NCBI GenBank assembly: GCA_966212235.1 | Contig: CBIHPP010000012.1 | Span: 260,111 to 324,110, forward strand | Source of the DNA: Niastella sp966212235 | Lineage (GTDB): Bacteria; Bacteroidota; Bacteroidia; Chitinophagales; Chitinophagaceae | Length of the DNA: 64,000 nucleotides | Direction of reading: 5' to 3' | Part shown: piece after piece, positions 18,177 to 27,782 of the stretch | How the letters are laid out: each line of letters begins with the position of its first letter | Position numbering within the stretch: position 1 is the first letter of the stretch | Program-made: the position numbers and the translations under genes | Notes under the pieces: generated by a model | What the model was told of the DNA's origin: nothing | The model's input: the letters and a program-made list of their open reading frames with translations, nothing else | The model's database searches: none

Positions 18177-18509
18177 TTAAATAGTTGCATCCTGTATAAT
18201 GGCATCGGGCGCCTGTGTTTTTACAGACAGAATGCCATTTTTGAGGCCGGTTTCGCTTTCGTACAGTTCGCTAACGCCAATGGTTTGGCCGTTCACTGCT
18301 TCCAGGGTGAAATAGAATTTACCGTTAGAAGCGGTTTTGCGGTCGTATTTGTTTTCATCCGGCGCATTGCGTTTTACCGAGTCGATCCCGTTCTGACAGT
18401 TTGATTTTGTAGAATAGCCTTCGCTACTGAGGATGGTTTCGCCATTGCCGGCTTTTAAACTAAACTGAAAATCGCCATTCACGCGTTTGGTGATTACAAA
18501 TTTTCCCAT
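18177..18509 (-). CDS. YegP family (DUF1508) tandem-repeat protein
   Basis: A 110-residue protein made of two copies of the DUF1508 motif. The first has GDFQFSLKAGNGETILSSEGY with NCQNGIDSVKRNA; the second has GKFYFTLEAVNGQTIGVSELY with GLKNGILSVKTQA. This duplicated small beta-sheet domain is common across bacteria; its function is not established. The gene stands alone with its own terminator. Confidence 0.9.
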   Translation of the reverse strand: MGKFVITKRVNGDFQFSLKAGNGETILSSEGYSTKSNCQNGIDSVKRNAPDENKYDRKTASNGKFYFTLEAVNGQTIGVSELYESETGLKNGILSVKTQAPDAIIQDATI

Positions 18510-18920
18510 ACATCAAGGTTTTTGGTTCTGAAAAATCCGGCCTGGTTAATAGCCGGGTATTAATGGTAATTCGACTAACTATTAGGTATAATATAAAAAT
18601 ACTGATATTGTTTATACGGGATGTAGATTTAATGAAACTGGGAGAAGTTTTGATTTTGATCAATGTTGTACTATTTACAACAGCTTCAATGTTATTTTTT
18701 TTGAATAGATTGTCTAATGCCCTACCTTAGTATGCAATTCATTCCTCATTCATTCGTAATTGGTTAATCCTTTTAACCTATCAATGTCAGACGCTTATAG
18801 ACTGGATACGATCTGAGCCCTGTTTTGACCGCTTATTCTAACTCTTTTCTATTTGTATCCTATCATGCCTGTATTAATCTTCTTCCTGGAAATCTATTAA
18901 TAATTTTAAAACTTAAAATT
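18510..18920. promoter_or_regulatory. 411-bp divergent control region with a candidate -33/-7 promoter
   Basis: This gap separates the YegP-type gene (minus) from the DUF937-OmpA gene (plus). On the + strand, TTTG ending at 18703 is followed 19 bp later by TACCTTAG at 18723-18730. This resembles the Bacteroidota -33 (TTTG) and -7 (TAnnTTTG) elements, with one mismatch in the latter. It would give a leader of roughly 180 bases. Nothing else is recognisable in the AT-rich rest of the gap. Confidence 0.3.
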
Positions 18921-20150
18921 ATGTCATTCAATCTCATAGATTCAGTAAGGGGTCTTTTGGGAGGCGATTTCGTCCCCAGGGCCAGCACCATGTTACATGA
19001 AGAGGAAGCCAGGGTACAAAATGCTATGTGGGGAATTGTTCCTTCTGTATTGGCAGGTATTTTACATAAAGCCGGTTCGGGCAATGCCGGTAGTGTTCTT
19101 TCAATGGCAAAGGATACTGCGAATAGTAATATGTTATCGGGTATCAGTAATTTTTCCAGTAATAATAATTTGCTCGAAAGAGGAAGCGATCTGCTGAAAG
19201 GCATATTTGGTAACCGCTTTACTGATGTTATCCATATGATCTCCAATTTTGCCGGCATTAAATCTTCATCCGCTGCTTCGCTGATGAGCGTGGCGGCGCC
19301 GGCTGCATTGGGTACTTTAGGCGCTCATGCTATTTCAACGAATATGAATGAACGAACTTTGGTTTCTTTCCTCGATAATCAAAAAGATAGCATAATGCAG
19401 GCATTACCTGCCGGGCTTAACCTGGCAGGCGCACTGGGAGTAAGCAGTCTTGCCAATATCGGCAGTACAGTTACAGGTGTATTACCAGGCGCTACGGCGC
19501 AGGTTAGGGATATGCCACGTAACATGAGAAGATCATCCACCCCCCGCTGGCTGGTGCCTGCTATTGTGGGATTGGCTTTCCTGGGTTTAATATGGTATTT
19601 TACCAGTAGAAATAAAACAACCCGCGAAGAGGTTTCAATGACTCAACCTGCAGAACCGGGCGCCATTGCATCTCCACCGCCATCTGGTGAAACCGTAAAT
19701 GTCATGCTGCCAAACGGTGTTGCCATCGACGCTTATAGAAATGGGATAGAAGATCAACTGGTTCAATTTCTGAATGATCCGGCCAGGCAGGTAGATAATA
19801 GTACCTGGTTTGATTTTGATAAACTGAACTTTGAAACCGGCAGCGCAACCATTACCGCTGAAAGCATGCCGCAGATCAGGAATATTGCTGCTATATTGAA
19901 AGCATTCCCGAATGCCAGTATTAAAATAGGCGGGTATACCGATGCCACTGGCGATAAAATGGCCAACCAGAAATTATCACAGGCGAGAGCAGAAGCGGTG
20001 GTTGCCGAACTAAGAAATAACGGGATTACCGATGCGCAATTATCCGGCGCTGAAGGATATGGGTCTAAATTTGCAAAAGCCCCGGCCAATGCTTCCGATG
20101 ATGAAAGAAAAATGGATAGAAGAATTTCAGTAAGCGTACGTAAGAAATAA
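18921..20150 (+). CDS. DUF937-OmpA fusion protein
   Basis: A 409-residue protein starting at ATG 18921 (MSFNLIDSVRGLL). Residues 1 to about 160 are the glycine/alanine-rich DUF937 region. A single membrane segment lies near residue 210 (LVPAIVGLAFLGLIWYF). Residues about 290-409 form an OmpA-type peptidoglycan-binding domain with FDFDKLNFETGSATIT, IGGYTDATGD and LSQARAEAVV; the Asp and Arg in these motifs are those that bind diaminopimelate in the family. The protein probably links the membrane to the wall. Its relation to YidB-like DUF937 proteins suggests a structural role, but this is not known. Confidence 0.85.
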   Translation: MSFNLIDSVRGLLGGDFVPRASTMLHEEEARVQNAMWGIVPSVLAGILHKAGSGNAGSVLSMAKDTANSNMLSGISNFSSNNNLLERGSDLLKGIFGNRFTDVIHMISNFAGIKSSSAASLMSVAAPAALGTLGAHAISTNMNERTLVSFLDNQKDSIMQALPAGLNLAGALGVSSLANIGSTVTGVLPGATAQVRDMPRNMRRSSTPRWLVPAIVGLAFLGLIWYFTSRNKTTREEVSMTQPAEPGAIASPPPSGETVNVMLPNGVAIDAYRNGIEDQLVQFLNDPARQVDNSTWFDFDKLNFETGSATITAESMPQIRNIAAILKAFPNASIKIGGYTDATGDKMANQKLSQARAEAVVAELRNNGITDAQLSGAEGYGSKFAKAPANASDDERKMDRRISVSVRKK

Positions 20151-20177
20151 AGGCTGTTGAATTGTATTGTATTGAAT

Positions 20178-20212
20178 ACCTGTCGGTCTAAGCACAGACT
20201 GGCAGGTTTTTT
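20178..20212 (+). terminator. Rho-independent terminator after the OmpA gene
   Basis: ACCTGTCGGTCT (20178-20189) pairs with AGACTGGCAGGT (20196-20207) with two G-T type mismatches, followed by six T residues. It overlaps the last codons of the convergent AraC gene. Confidence 0.75.
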
Positions 20213-21098
20213 ATTGTTTACTACTCCGGTACTGGTTCGGCGACATGCCCATCAGCTTGGTGAATAACCGGGTAAAGTAGTACGGATCTTCAATACCCAG
20301 TTTATCGGCAATTTCTTTTACCCGCAGTTCGGTAAAATGAAGGTACTGGCACGCCAGCTGTATTTTAAGATGATTAAAATACTCAATGGGCGCAAAGCCT
20401 GTTTTCTTCCGGAACAGAGCAGAGTAGTGTGACGCGGAAAAATTGACCGACCGGGATATTTCTTCCAGGGAGAGCGGTTGTGCAATATGCTGCTGCATAA
20501 AACTGATGGACAATTCTACTGGATCATCGGCATGGTCCTTTTCAACCAGGTTAAATTGATCATCGTACAGGAACGATGAAATATAATGATACAGGCACAT
20601 ATTGGCATAACACAGGTTGTCGTTCCCATAACCACGCTCCAGGCAGGCATACATATCATCAAACAGGTCGAGCCGCTTTTGTTTGAAGATGACCCGGCCG
20701 CTAAAACCATTCATTTTTAGCTTCATCGCCTCCACCATTTTTTTTGAGAGCGGGCCGGTAAAATGTACCCAGTAAATGGTCCAGCTATCATCCTCTGCCG
20801 ATGCATAGCTGTGGGCTGAACCGGCCGGAATGATAATAAATGATCCCGGTTGCAGGGCATAATTACCTTTCTGCACCTGCACCTTTCCTTTCCCTTCCAG
20901 GCAATAAATAAGAATGTGCTGATCGCTGCCATGCGTACGTTGCCGGTAATGGTATTTTGCCTTGGGATAATAGCCGATATCGGTAATGAAGATCCCCGAT
21001 GCAATGGTATTGCTGTTACTGAATTCCGAAAGGATCTTCCGGGGCAGTACGATTGACTTCTGACCCTGAAATCCTTCTCTTTTTTTGAGTACCGGCAT
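20211..21098 (-). CDS. AraC family regulator, probably of the GH2/MFS module
   Basis: A 295-residue regulator with an N-terminal cupin (DQHILIYCLEGKGKVQV, PGSFIIIPAGSAHSYAS) and a C-terminal AraC helix-turn-helix pair (PLSLEEISRSVNFSASHYSALFRKK and VKEIADKLGIEDPYYFTRLFTK, MGMSPNQYRSS). The order matches sugar-responsive regulators of the XylS/AraC class. It is divergent from a secreted GH2 enzyme and a sugar porter, with a 158-bp shared region, which suggests that it controls them in response to their sugar product. Confidence 0.9.
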   Translation of the reverse strand: MPVLKKREGFQGQKSIVLPRKILSEFSNSNTIASGIFITDIGYYPKAKYHYRQRTHGSDQHILIYCLEGKGKVQVQKGNYALQPGSFIIIPAGSAHSYASAEDDSWTIYWVHFTGPLSKKMVEAMKLKMNGFSGRVIFKQKRLDLFDDMYACLERGYGNDNLCYANMCLYHYISSFLYDDQFNLVEKDHADDPVELSISFMQQHIAQPLSLEEISRSVNFSASHYSALFRKKTGFAPIEYFNHLKIQLACQYLHFTELRVKEIADKLGIEDPYYFTRLFTKLMGMSPNQYRSSKQ

Positions 21099-21256
21099 GA
21101 CAAGCTGTTTGAATGATTTGTCTATAAATATAACTGATAATTGATAGCCCGGAAAATAACATTGTCCATCATTTCAATAAAAAGGTCTATTTTCCTACCA
21201 ATCGCTATACGCATATTTGTACAATTATTTTTATACGATCACCAACGCTGCCATTC

Positions 21257-23245
21257 ATGAAGAACAGGGTCTGCTGCATTTGCTTTTTACTTATTAGTAT
21301 AACATCCATTCACGCTCAAAACTTAAGAAAAGAGATCTCTTTGAACGGCGCCTGGCGATTTATGACCGATTCAACCAACACAGGCCAGGCTCAGCATTGG
21401 CCGGCTGGCTTACCTCCTAATGCAAAAACCGTGCAGGTACCGCATACCTGGAATATAATGAAGGGATTGGAAGATTACAGCGGTTTGGCCTGGTATGAAA
21501 AGACCTTTACTGTTCCTGCTCAGGACCGCAACAAACAGCTCCGGTTGAAATTTGACGCTGTTTATCATGATGCGGTCATTTACCTGAATGGCGCCCAGCT
21601 GGCTACACATACCAATGCCGGTTATACGACGTTTTATGTGGATATTACCAAACCCATGAAACACGGCGCTCCCAATAAACTGGTGGTATCGGTAAGCAAT
21701 GCCTTTTCTGCTTCCAATCTTCCTTATAAACAAAAGTTCGACTGGTGTAATGATGGTGGTATCATTCGTGGGGTAACGCTGCAGGCTACCGGTAAACCAT
21801 CGGTACGGTACGTACATATAACACCGGATATAAACCTGGCCGACTCAACGGCCAAAGCACAACTCAATTTGAAACTGTGGGAAGATGAGATTACATCCGT
21901 ACAGGCGGTTGTTCGCGTCAACGAAAAGCGATCGAATAAAACCGTGTTCACGCAGAAGTTGCCATTATCAAAGTCAGGCGAAGCATTTAGCGCAAGCCTC
22001 GATCTGGGCAAAGTACACCTCTGGCATTTTAATGACCCTTTCCTGTATCAGGTACAGGTAACGGTTCAGCAAAATGAGCAACCGACTGACCAGGTTACAC
22101 AAACGTTTGGTTGCCGTAAAATTGAATTGCGCGGCCCACAGTTTTTACTCAATAATGAAGCGGTGCGGTTACCGGGGCTGGAGTATATGCCCTCGAGCCA
22201 TCCTGCTTATGGCAGCGCCGAACCTCGTTGGGTAATGGATTCTGTAGCTAATATGCTTAAAGACCTGAACGTGACCATCAGTCGTTTTCACTGGCAGGTA
22301 GATGAATACATGCTGGAACAGCTGGATGAAAAAGGTATTCTGCTGCAGGCAGAGATCCCCTGGTGGCAGCAACCCGATCGTTTAACGCCGCAACTGGAAG
22401 AAGTAGCCCGCAAACAGTTTGTTGAAATGATAGAACGGGATTATAACCATCCCTGCATTTTTGGCTGGGGCATCAGTAATGAAGTGCATGGTCGCTATCC
22501 GGACCAGTACAAGACCCTAAAACAATTTGTAAAAGGATTGGATAGCTCGCGCATGGTGAACGTGGTATCGAACGAAACGTTCCGGCAAAAACAAAACGAT
22601 GATACGTTTATCGGCGATCTGCCTACCTGGAATGAATACATTGGCACCTGGTATGGAAAAAGCTCCCCGGAGCTGCCCGCTTACTTTGCAGAAGTAGAAA
22701 GCGCTATGGGTAACCGGCCGCTGCTGATCACCGAAAACGGTTTGTGTGAACCTCGTTTTGCCGGTGGCGATCTGAAGCGCATCGATGATATGATCTATCA
22801 TTACAATGAATGGGCTAAACGGAAATACATTGCCGGCTGTATTTATTTTTGTTTGAACGATTACCGCACGCATATGGGTGAAGATGGTTCGGCTAATTTT
22901 AAAGCCCGGATACATGGTATTACCGATCTGTATTTTAAAAAGAAATCATCGTACTATGTGTTCAAACAACTGGCTTCTCCCATCCTTATCACCAATGTAA
23001 AAAAGCTGAATGAATCAACCGTACTGGTTAGTCTGAAGAATAAAGATGATTTGCCTTCCTATACGGTTACCAATTTTATGATCAGCTGGATGAATGATCA
23101 ACATAAAGTATTGCAGCAAAAATTACCGGTGCTGAAGCCGGGCGAAACCGCCCAGATCACATTGACCGATATGGGCGCCCGGGCCGGCTTCGATATTTAT
23201 ACACCGGCCGGTTATCGCGTAATCAGTTATCCGTTTGTTCATTAA
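21257..23245 (+). CDS. Secreted glycoside hydrolase family 2 enzyme
   Basis: A 662-residue GH2 protein with a signal peptide ending ITSIHAQ. Residues about 27-180 form the jelly-roll sugar-binding domain (LNGAWRF, VQVPHTWN, GLAWYEKTF, GGIIRGVTL). An Ig-like domain follows (about 185-285), then a TIM barrel (LRLPGLEY-type region to about 570) and a final Ig-like domain. The acid/base is probably Glu408 in WGISNEVHG and the nucleophile Glu493 in LLITENGLCE. GH2 covers beta-galactosidases, beta-glucuronidases and beta-mannosidases; the specificity cannot be read here. The MFS porter 28 bp downstream would import the released sugar. Confidence 0.9.
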   Translation: MKNRVCCICFLLISITSIHAQNLRKEISLNGAWRFMTDSTNTGQAQHWPAGLPPNAKTVQVPHTWNIMKGLEDYSGLAWYEKTFTVPAQDRNKQLRLKFDAVYHDAVIYLNGAQLATHTNAGYTTFYVDITKPMKHGAPNKLVVSVSNAFSASNLPYKQKFDWCNDGGIIRGVTLQATGKPSVRYVHITPDINLADSTAKAQLNLKLWEDEITSVQAVVRVNEKRSNKTVFTQKLPLSKSGEAFSASLDLGKVHLWHFNDPFLYQVQVTVQQNEQPTDQVTQTFGCRKIELRGPQFLLNNEAVRLPGLEYMPSSHPAYGSAEPRWVMDSVANMLKDLNVTISRFHWQVDEYMLEQLDEKGILLQAEIPWWQQPDRLTPQLEEVARKQFVEMIERDYNHPCIFGWGISNEVHGRYPDQYKTLKQFVKGLDSSRMVNVVSNETFRQKQNDDTFIGDLPTWNEYIGTWYGKSSPELPAYFAEVESAMGNRPLLITENGLCEPRFAGGDLKRIDDMIYHYNEWAKRKYIAGCIYFCLNDYRTHMGEDGSANFKARIHGITDLYFKKKSSYYVFKQLASPILITNVKKLNESTVLVSLKNKDDLPSYTVTNFMISWMNDQHKVLQQKLPVLKPGETAQITLTDMGARAGFDIYTPAGYRVISYPFVH

Positions 23246-23273
23246 TCGTTATGCATCACATCAATTGTTTATC

Positions 23274-24611
23274 ATGACCCCACATCGTTTCAATAGCGGT
23301 TATATTATAGCCATCTCGTTTATCTCAGCCCTGGGCGGTTATTTGTTCGGGTTCGATTTTGCCGTGATCTCCGGGGCGCTGCCTTTTTTGCGCACCATGT
23401 TTGGATTGACACCCTGGTGGGAAGGTTTTCTCACCGGTTCCCTGGCATTGGGTTGTATAGCGGGTTGCCTGATTGCCGGTGCGCTGGCGGACAGATATGG
23501 CCGTAAGCCCGGTTTGATGACAGCTGCTGTCATATTCGCGGTGTCATCGGTAGGCATGGCGCTATCGGATTCCCTGACTGTTTTTATTGCCACCCGTTTT
23601 GCCGCCGGCATTGGCGTAGGCATGGCTTCCATGTTAAGTCCCATGTACATTGCTGAAATCTCTCCGGCATCGGTGCGGGGCAGAAATGTGGCTATTAATC
23701 AACTCACCATTGTGATTGGAATTCTGATCACCAACCTGGTCAATTACATGCTGGCTGATAATGGTCCAGATGCCTGGCGATGGATGTTCGGGTTGGGCGC
23801 TGTGCCTTCTTTGTTCTTCCTGTTAGGTGTTATCTGGCTGCCCGAAAGTCCGCGTTGGTTAATGCAGGTCAATCAAAATGAAAGAGCGAGACGCGTATTA
23901 AGCAAAATTGGCAATCCCAATTATGCGGAACAAACAGTGGCAGATATAAAAAGATCATTGCAAGGTGCGCAATCCGTTTCATTCGCTGGTATTTGGTCCC
24001 CCACGGTGCGCAGGTTCTTAATTCCAGGTATAATACTCGCCGTATTCCAGCAGTTCTGCGGCATTAATGTAGTCTTCAATTATACGTCCACCATTTTTGA
24101 ATCGGTAGGCGCCAATCTCAATCAGCAATTGTTTGAAACTGTATCTATCGGTGCAGTGAACCTGGTGTTTACGATCATTGCCATGTGGCAGGTTGACAAA
24201 TTGGGGCGTAAGCCATTGATGTTAGCCGGTGCAGCGGGATTATCGGTGATCTATGTTGTACTGGCTTTGTTGCTGATGAACCACGCTGCGGCCTCATTGG
24301 TTTCTGTGTTTGTGATGATCGCCATTGCCCTGTATGCAACATCGCTGGCCCCCGTAACCTGGGTGCTGATCGCAGAAATATTTCCCAATCATATAAGGGC
24401 GCGCGCTACTACCATTGCGGTGGTGGCCTTGTGGGCCGCTTACTTTGTTTTGGTATTTACCTTTCCCATCCTGGCGCAAAAAATGGGTGCGTACGGTCCA
24501 TTCTATATGTATGCCGGCATCTGCGTATTAGGCTTTTTGTTTGTGCGTTCACGGATAACCGAAACAAAAGGCAAAACGTTGGAAGAGATAGAACAGGCGG
24601 TGAGACATTAA
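23274..24611 (+). CDS. MFS sugar porter
   Basis: A 445-residue, 12-span transporter of the sugar porter family. Signature motifs are GYLFGFDFAVISG, ALADRYGRKPG, YIAEISPASVRGR, LPESPRWLM, QQFCGINVVFNY, DKLGRKPL and TETKGKTLEEIE. It is a proton symporter or facilitator for a monosaccharide in the inner membrane. The start is ATG 23274, which places the usual short cytoplasmic N-terminus before the first span. It follows the GH2 gene directly and is likely to be co-transcribed. Confidence 0.92.
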   Translation: MTPHRFNSGYIIAISFISALGGYLFGFDFAVISGALPFLRTMFGLTPWWEGFLTGSLALGCIAGCLIAGALADRYGRKPGLMTAAVIFAVSSVGMALSDSLTVFIATRFAAGIGVGMASMLSPMYIAEISPASVRGRNVAINQLTIVIGILITNLVNYMLADNGPDAWRWMFGLGAVPSLFFLLGVIWLPESPRWLMQVNQNERARRVLSKIGNPNYAEQTVADIKRSLQGAQSVSFAGIWSPTVRRFLIPGIILAVFQQFCGINVVFNYTSTIFESVGANLNQQLFETVSIGAVNLVFTIIAMWQVDKLGRKPLMLAGAAGLSVIYVVLALLLMNHAAASLVSVFVMIAIALYATSLAPVTWVLIAEIFPNHIRARATTIAVVALWAAYFVLVFTFPILAQKMGAYGPFYMYAGICVLGFLFVRSRITETKGKTLEEIEQAVRH

Positions 24612-24613
24612 AT

Positions 24614-24726
24614 TGTTTATGGTTTATAGTTTTTGGTTTGTGGTTGCTGGCGCGCTTTGAGAACTCAGACAAAACACAACCTTCCCGAATAAAGAACTAT
24701 AAACTACAAACCATAAACCACAAACT
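24614..24726. repeat. Convergent-gene inverted repeat of GTTTATGG/CCATAAAC words
   Basis: The left arm reads GTTTATGGTTTATAG then TTTTTGGTTTGTGGTT. The right arm reads AACTATAAACTACAAACC then ATAAACCACAAAC. It lies between the convergent MFS and SNF2 genes and could act as a two-way terminator. It uses the same words as the structure at 1995-2096, over 22 kb away. Confidence 0.65.
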
Positions 24727-24734
24727 GTTTGTTG

Positions 24735-27599
24735 TTAACTAAACAAATACTTAATATCCTCTTCCGTGAGCGACTTGACAAACCCTTCATCTTCGGCGAT
24801 GAGTTCTTCGGCCAGTTGCTTTTTACGATGCTGCAGCTGGATGATCTTTTCTTCAATGGTATCCTTACAGATCATCTTATAGGCAAACACATTTTTGGTT
24901 TGACCAATACGATGTGTACGGTCAATGGCCTGTTGCTGCACCGCGGTATTCCACCAGGGATCAACAAGGAATACATAGCCTGCGGCTGTGAGGTTCAACC
25001 CGGCGTTACCGGCTTTCAGGCTGATCAAAAATACATTGGTGGTATTGCCCGGCTCCTGGAAGCGGCTAACCATCTCCTGGCGTTTTTCAGGCGGTGTTTG
25101 TCCGTCGAAGTGATAATAGGCGATGCTCTGTTCGCGGCAGTTTTCTGCCAGCAGGTTCAGCATGGTGGTGAATTGAGAGAACACCAGCACCTTTTGGTCT
25201 TTCAGGTTGTTCTGTAATTCGTTCATCAGCAGATCGGTCTTTACCGAATCGGTGCAGGTCTGTTCTTCATCGGGCAACAGCAGCGGCGAGTTACAGATCT
25301 GCCGCAATTTTAACATACCCTGCAATACGGCCAGTTTACTCTTGCCGAGTCCTTCCGCTTCAATATTCAGGAATACGCTTTGGCGGATGCTGTCTTTCAC
25401 CTCATCGTATAACCGTTTTTGTGCATCGCTCATATTGCACCACATTACCATTTCGGTTTTGGCCGGCAGGTCGCTGGCCACCTGCTCCTTGGTACGGCGC
25501 AAAACGAATGGCGCCGTAATACGTTGCAGGGTCTTTATCTTTTCTACATCGCGGTGATGATCGATGGCGTCGGCGTATTCGCGGCGGAAAAATTCCCGGG
25601 AACCGAAGATGCCCGGTAACAGGAAATTCATTTGCGCATACAGGTCAAACGTATTGTTCATAACCGGTGTACCGCTTAACGCAATTCGGAAAGCTGATTG
25701 CAATCGTTCTACCGCTTTAGTGATCTGCGCCGCTGGGTTTTTGATATTGTGGCTTTCATCCAGTACGGTAGTTCCCAGGGGAATGAGGCAAAGTTCTTCA
25801 ATATCCTGCCGCACGGTGCCATAGCTGGTAATGATCACCTGGTAATCGCCGGTGGCCACATCCTGTATGCTTCTGCCGGCGCCATGAAAGATCAGCACTT
25901 TTATATGCGGTGCAAATTTTTGTAATTCCTGCGACCAGTTGTAAATAAGCGACGAAGGACAAACGATCAGGTGGCGTTGCGCGGGTAGTTGCTGCAACTG
26001 GTGGGTGAGCAGACTGATCGTTTGCAGGGTTTTACCCAAACCCATATCATCTGCGAGACAGGCGCCTGCACCTGCTTCAGCCAGCAGCAACATCCATTCA
26101 AAACCTTTTTGCTGGTAGGGGCGTAGCGTGGCTTTTACGGTAGCAGGGATTTCATACACCTGTTCGCCATCCTTTTGCCATACCTGCCATTTTTCTAACC
26201 AGCTATTTAATAAGGTCGGTTTTAAAACAGCTGTGCCTTCCGCTGTTTCCTCTTCGCTGAATGCCAGCCAGCGTGGCACCTGTATTTCATTTTGGGAGAT
26301 CTTTCCATGGCGGATGATGGTCCCATACTGTTGCAACCACTCTTCATTCAATATCCCCAGCGACCCATCCTGCAGGAGAATGGCCCGTTGCCCGGCCTGG
26401 ATGATCTTTTGCACTTCCGTCAGCGCCACTGCTTCTTCGCCAAATGAGATCACCATGTGCAGTACCAGCGCATCTGTCACTTCTTTTTTAATGGTCACAT
26501 CGGTTTTTATCTTGTGCTGCGAATACCGGAAATGCTGCAGCATGTCCATGCCGATCACCTGGATATTCAGATCGAGCAGCTTATGATATACTTTGAGGAA
26601 CCATTGTTTTTTCTGTGCTTCTTCAAAAGAAAGATAGTAATAGCCGTTCAGTTGTTTATCAAATTTGGGATGCAATCCCTCCAGTAGTTGCCACAATGCT
26701 TTTTCATCGGTCTGGTTGCGGTAGATAGCATAGGCCTGTCCATTCCGGGTAATTTCATATGTTTCCTTCCACGGCCCTTCAATGATAAAACCATCATATT
26801 CCCATTGCGGTGTCAACACCAGGAACGACTGGCTGATCTCACTCAACATAACCCGGTTCACCGGTATTTCGCGGATCTCATTTTTCTGGAACAGGTTATT
26901 GCGGTTCACGGAATAATCTGCTTCCAGTCTGGCCAGGATATTTTCTGAAAACTCCAACGGCTGTTGGCAGTATTGTTGCGGATCATTTTCCAGTAACCAT
27001 TCCAGGGTTTGAAAATCTTTGTAAGAGAGAATAAAATATTCACTGCCGCTCAGCAATAAGAACTGGTAGCGGCTGAATTGGTCAAGCCCATAAGCGGCCC
27101 CGTTTATACTAATGATGGTATTTAACTGGAATGCGTTCCCGTTTTTGGTAACCTCAAATTGTAACTGCGGTTTATAGGTGCTGAAAATGCAGGGCGCCGT
27201 TTTGAAATTTCCTTTTTCGCCCGGTAGTTTATGATACCATTTTACCAGTGCGGCAAAAGGTTTCATTCTTTCCATATGTTCGTGCAGGCGGCGGCTAATG
27301 GCCGTTTTGGAATAAACTTCGTACGAAACGCCGGCGCGTTGCAGGGTAAATTTTTTCTGAATATCTTCTTTCATTTGGCCAATACGTTCCTTGCCGAAGG
27401 AAAGCAATACGTCTTTTACTTCCTTGGGCAGCTTGGGATGGTTCTTATTCAGTTCCGAACTGTTCAACTCACTGTTTACATATTTGGGAATACCTTTTTC
27501 TTTGGTGATCTGTAAACATTCCAGCAAATTATGATCTGACAATAAACGATGGGGCTGTAACAAAAACACATTTTTCTGATCGCTTTTTGTAGAAATCAT
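24735..27599 (-). CDS. SNF2-family DEAD/DEAH helicase-like ATPase
   Basis: A 954-residue Swi2/Snf2 ATPase. The Walker A motif is ADDMGLGKTLQT near residue 520, the DEAH-type box is LDESHNIKN near 615, and FRIALSGTPVMN follows. The C-terminal RecA lobe contains KVLVFSQFTTML, LISLKAGNAGLNLT, VDPWWN and DRTHRIGQT near residue 896. The first 450 residues are a divergent region without a recognised domain; some family members carry a SWIM zinc finger there, but no CxC...CxH pattern is seen. It probably remodels nucleoprotein complexes; the exact role in bacteria is unsettled. Confidence 0.9.
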   Translation of the reverse strand: MISTKSDQKNVFLLQPHRLLSDHNLLECLQITKEKGIPKYVNSELNSSELNKNHPKLPKEVKDVLLSFGKERIGQMKEDIQKKFTLQRAGVSYEVYSKTAISRRLHEHMERMKPFAALVKWYHKLPGEKGNFKTAPCIFSTYKPQLQFEVTKNGNAFQLNTIISINGAAYGLDQFSRYQFLLLSGSEYFILSYKDFQTLEWLLENDPQQYCQQPLEFSENILARLEADYSVNRNNLFQKNEIREIPVNRVMLSEISQSFLVLTPQWEYDGFIIEGPWKETYEITRNGQAYAIYRNQTDEKALWQLLEGLHPKFDKQLNGYYYLSFEEAQKKQWFLKVYHKLLDLNIQVIGMDMLQHFRYSQHKIKTDVTIKKEVTDALVLHMVISFGEEAVALTEVQKIIQAGQRAILLQDGSLGILNEEWLQQYGTIIRHGKISQNEIQVPRWLAFSEEETAEGTAVLKPTLLNSWLEKWQVWQKDGEQVYEIPATVKATLRPYQQKGFEWMLLLAEAGAGACLADDMGLGKTLQTISLLTHQLQQLPAQRHLIVCPSSLIYNWSQELQKFAPHIKVLIFHGAGRSIQDVATGDYQVIITSYGTVRQDIEELCLIPLGTTVLDESHNIKNPAAQITKAVERLQSAFRIALSGTPVMNNTFDLYAQMNFLLPGIFGSREFFRREYADAIDHHRDVEKIKTLQRITAPFVLRRTKEQVASDLPAKTEMVMWCNMSDAQKRLYDEVKDSIRQSVFLNIEAEGLGKSKLAVLQGMLKLRQICNSPLLLPDEEQTCTDSVKTDLLMNELQNNLKDQKVLVFSQFTTMLNLLAENCREQSIAYYHFDGQTPPEKRQEMVSRFQEPGNTTNVFLISLKAGNAGLNLTAAGYVFLVDPWWNTAVQQQAIDRTHRIGQTKNVFAYKMICKDTIEEKIIQLQHRKKQLAEELIAEDEGFVKSLTEEDIKYLFS

Positions 27600-27696
27600 T
27601 GGCCAATAATTACTTTATAGGGTAATGGGCAAAAATAGGGGGGAGCTACCAATTGTGGGCAACAGTTTTTGCACAGGTGTGGAAAGAGATCAGAGA

Positions 27697-27782
27697 GGGT
27701 GGGTCCGCCTTTGAGGCGGGCTCACCCTCATTTGGCTAAGGTGAGCCTCCTTTCGGAAGGAGACCCACCTTGGGACCCACCC
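27697..27782. terminator. Multi-stem structure after the LacI gene, with two competing pairings
   Basis: The region contains the hairpin CCGCCTTTGAGGCGG (27705-27719), an 8-bp perfect pair GGCTCACC/GGTGAGCC (27719-27726 and 27740-27747) and CTCCTT/AAGGAG (27747-27762). GGTGGGTC near 27699-27706 can pair with GACCCACC at 27762-27769 or with the second GACCCACC near 27774-27781 that overlaps the end of the LacI gene. It sits downstream of the minus-strand LacI gene and probably ends its transcript. Confidence 0.55.
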
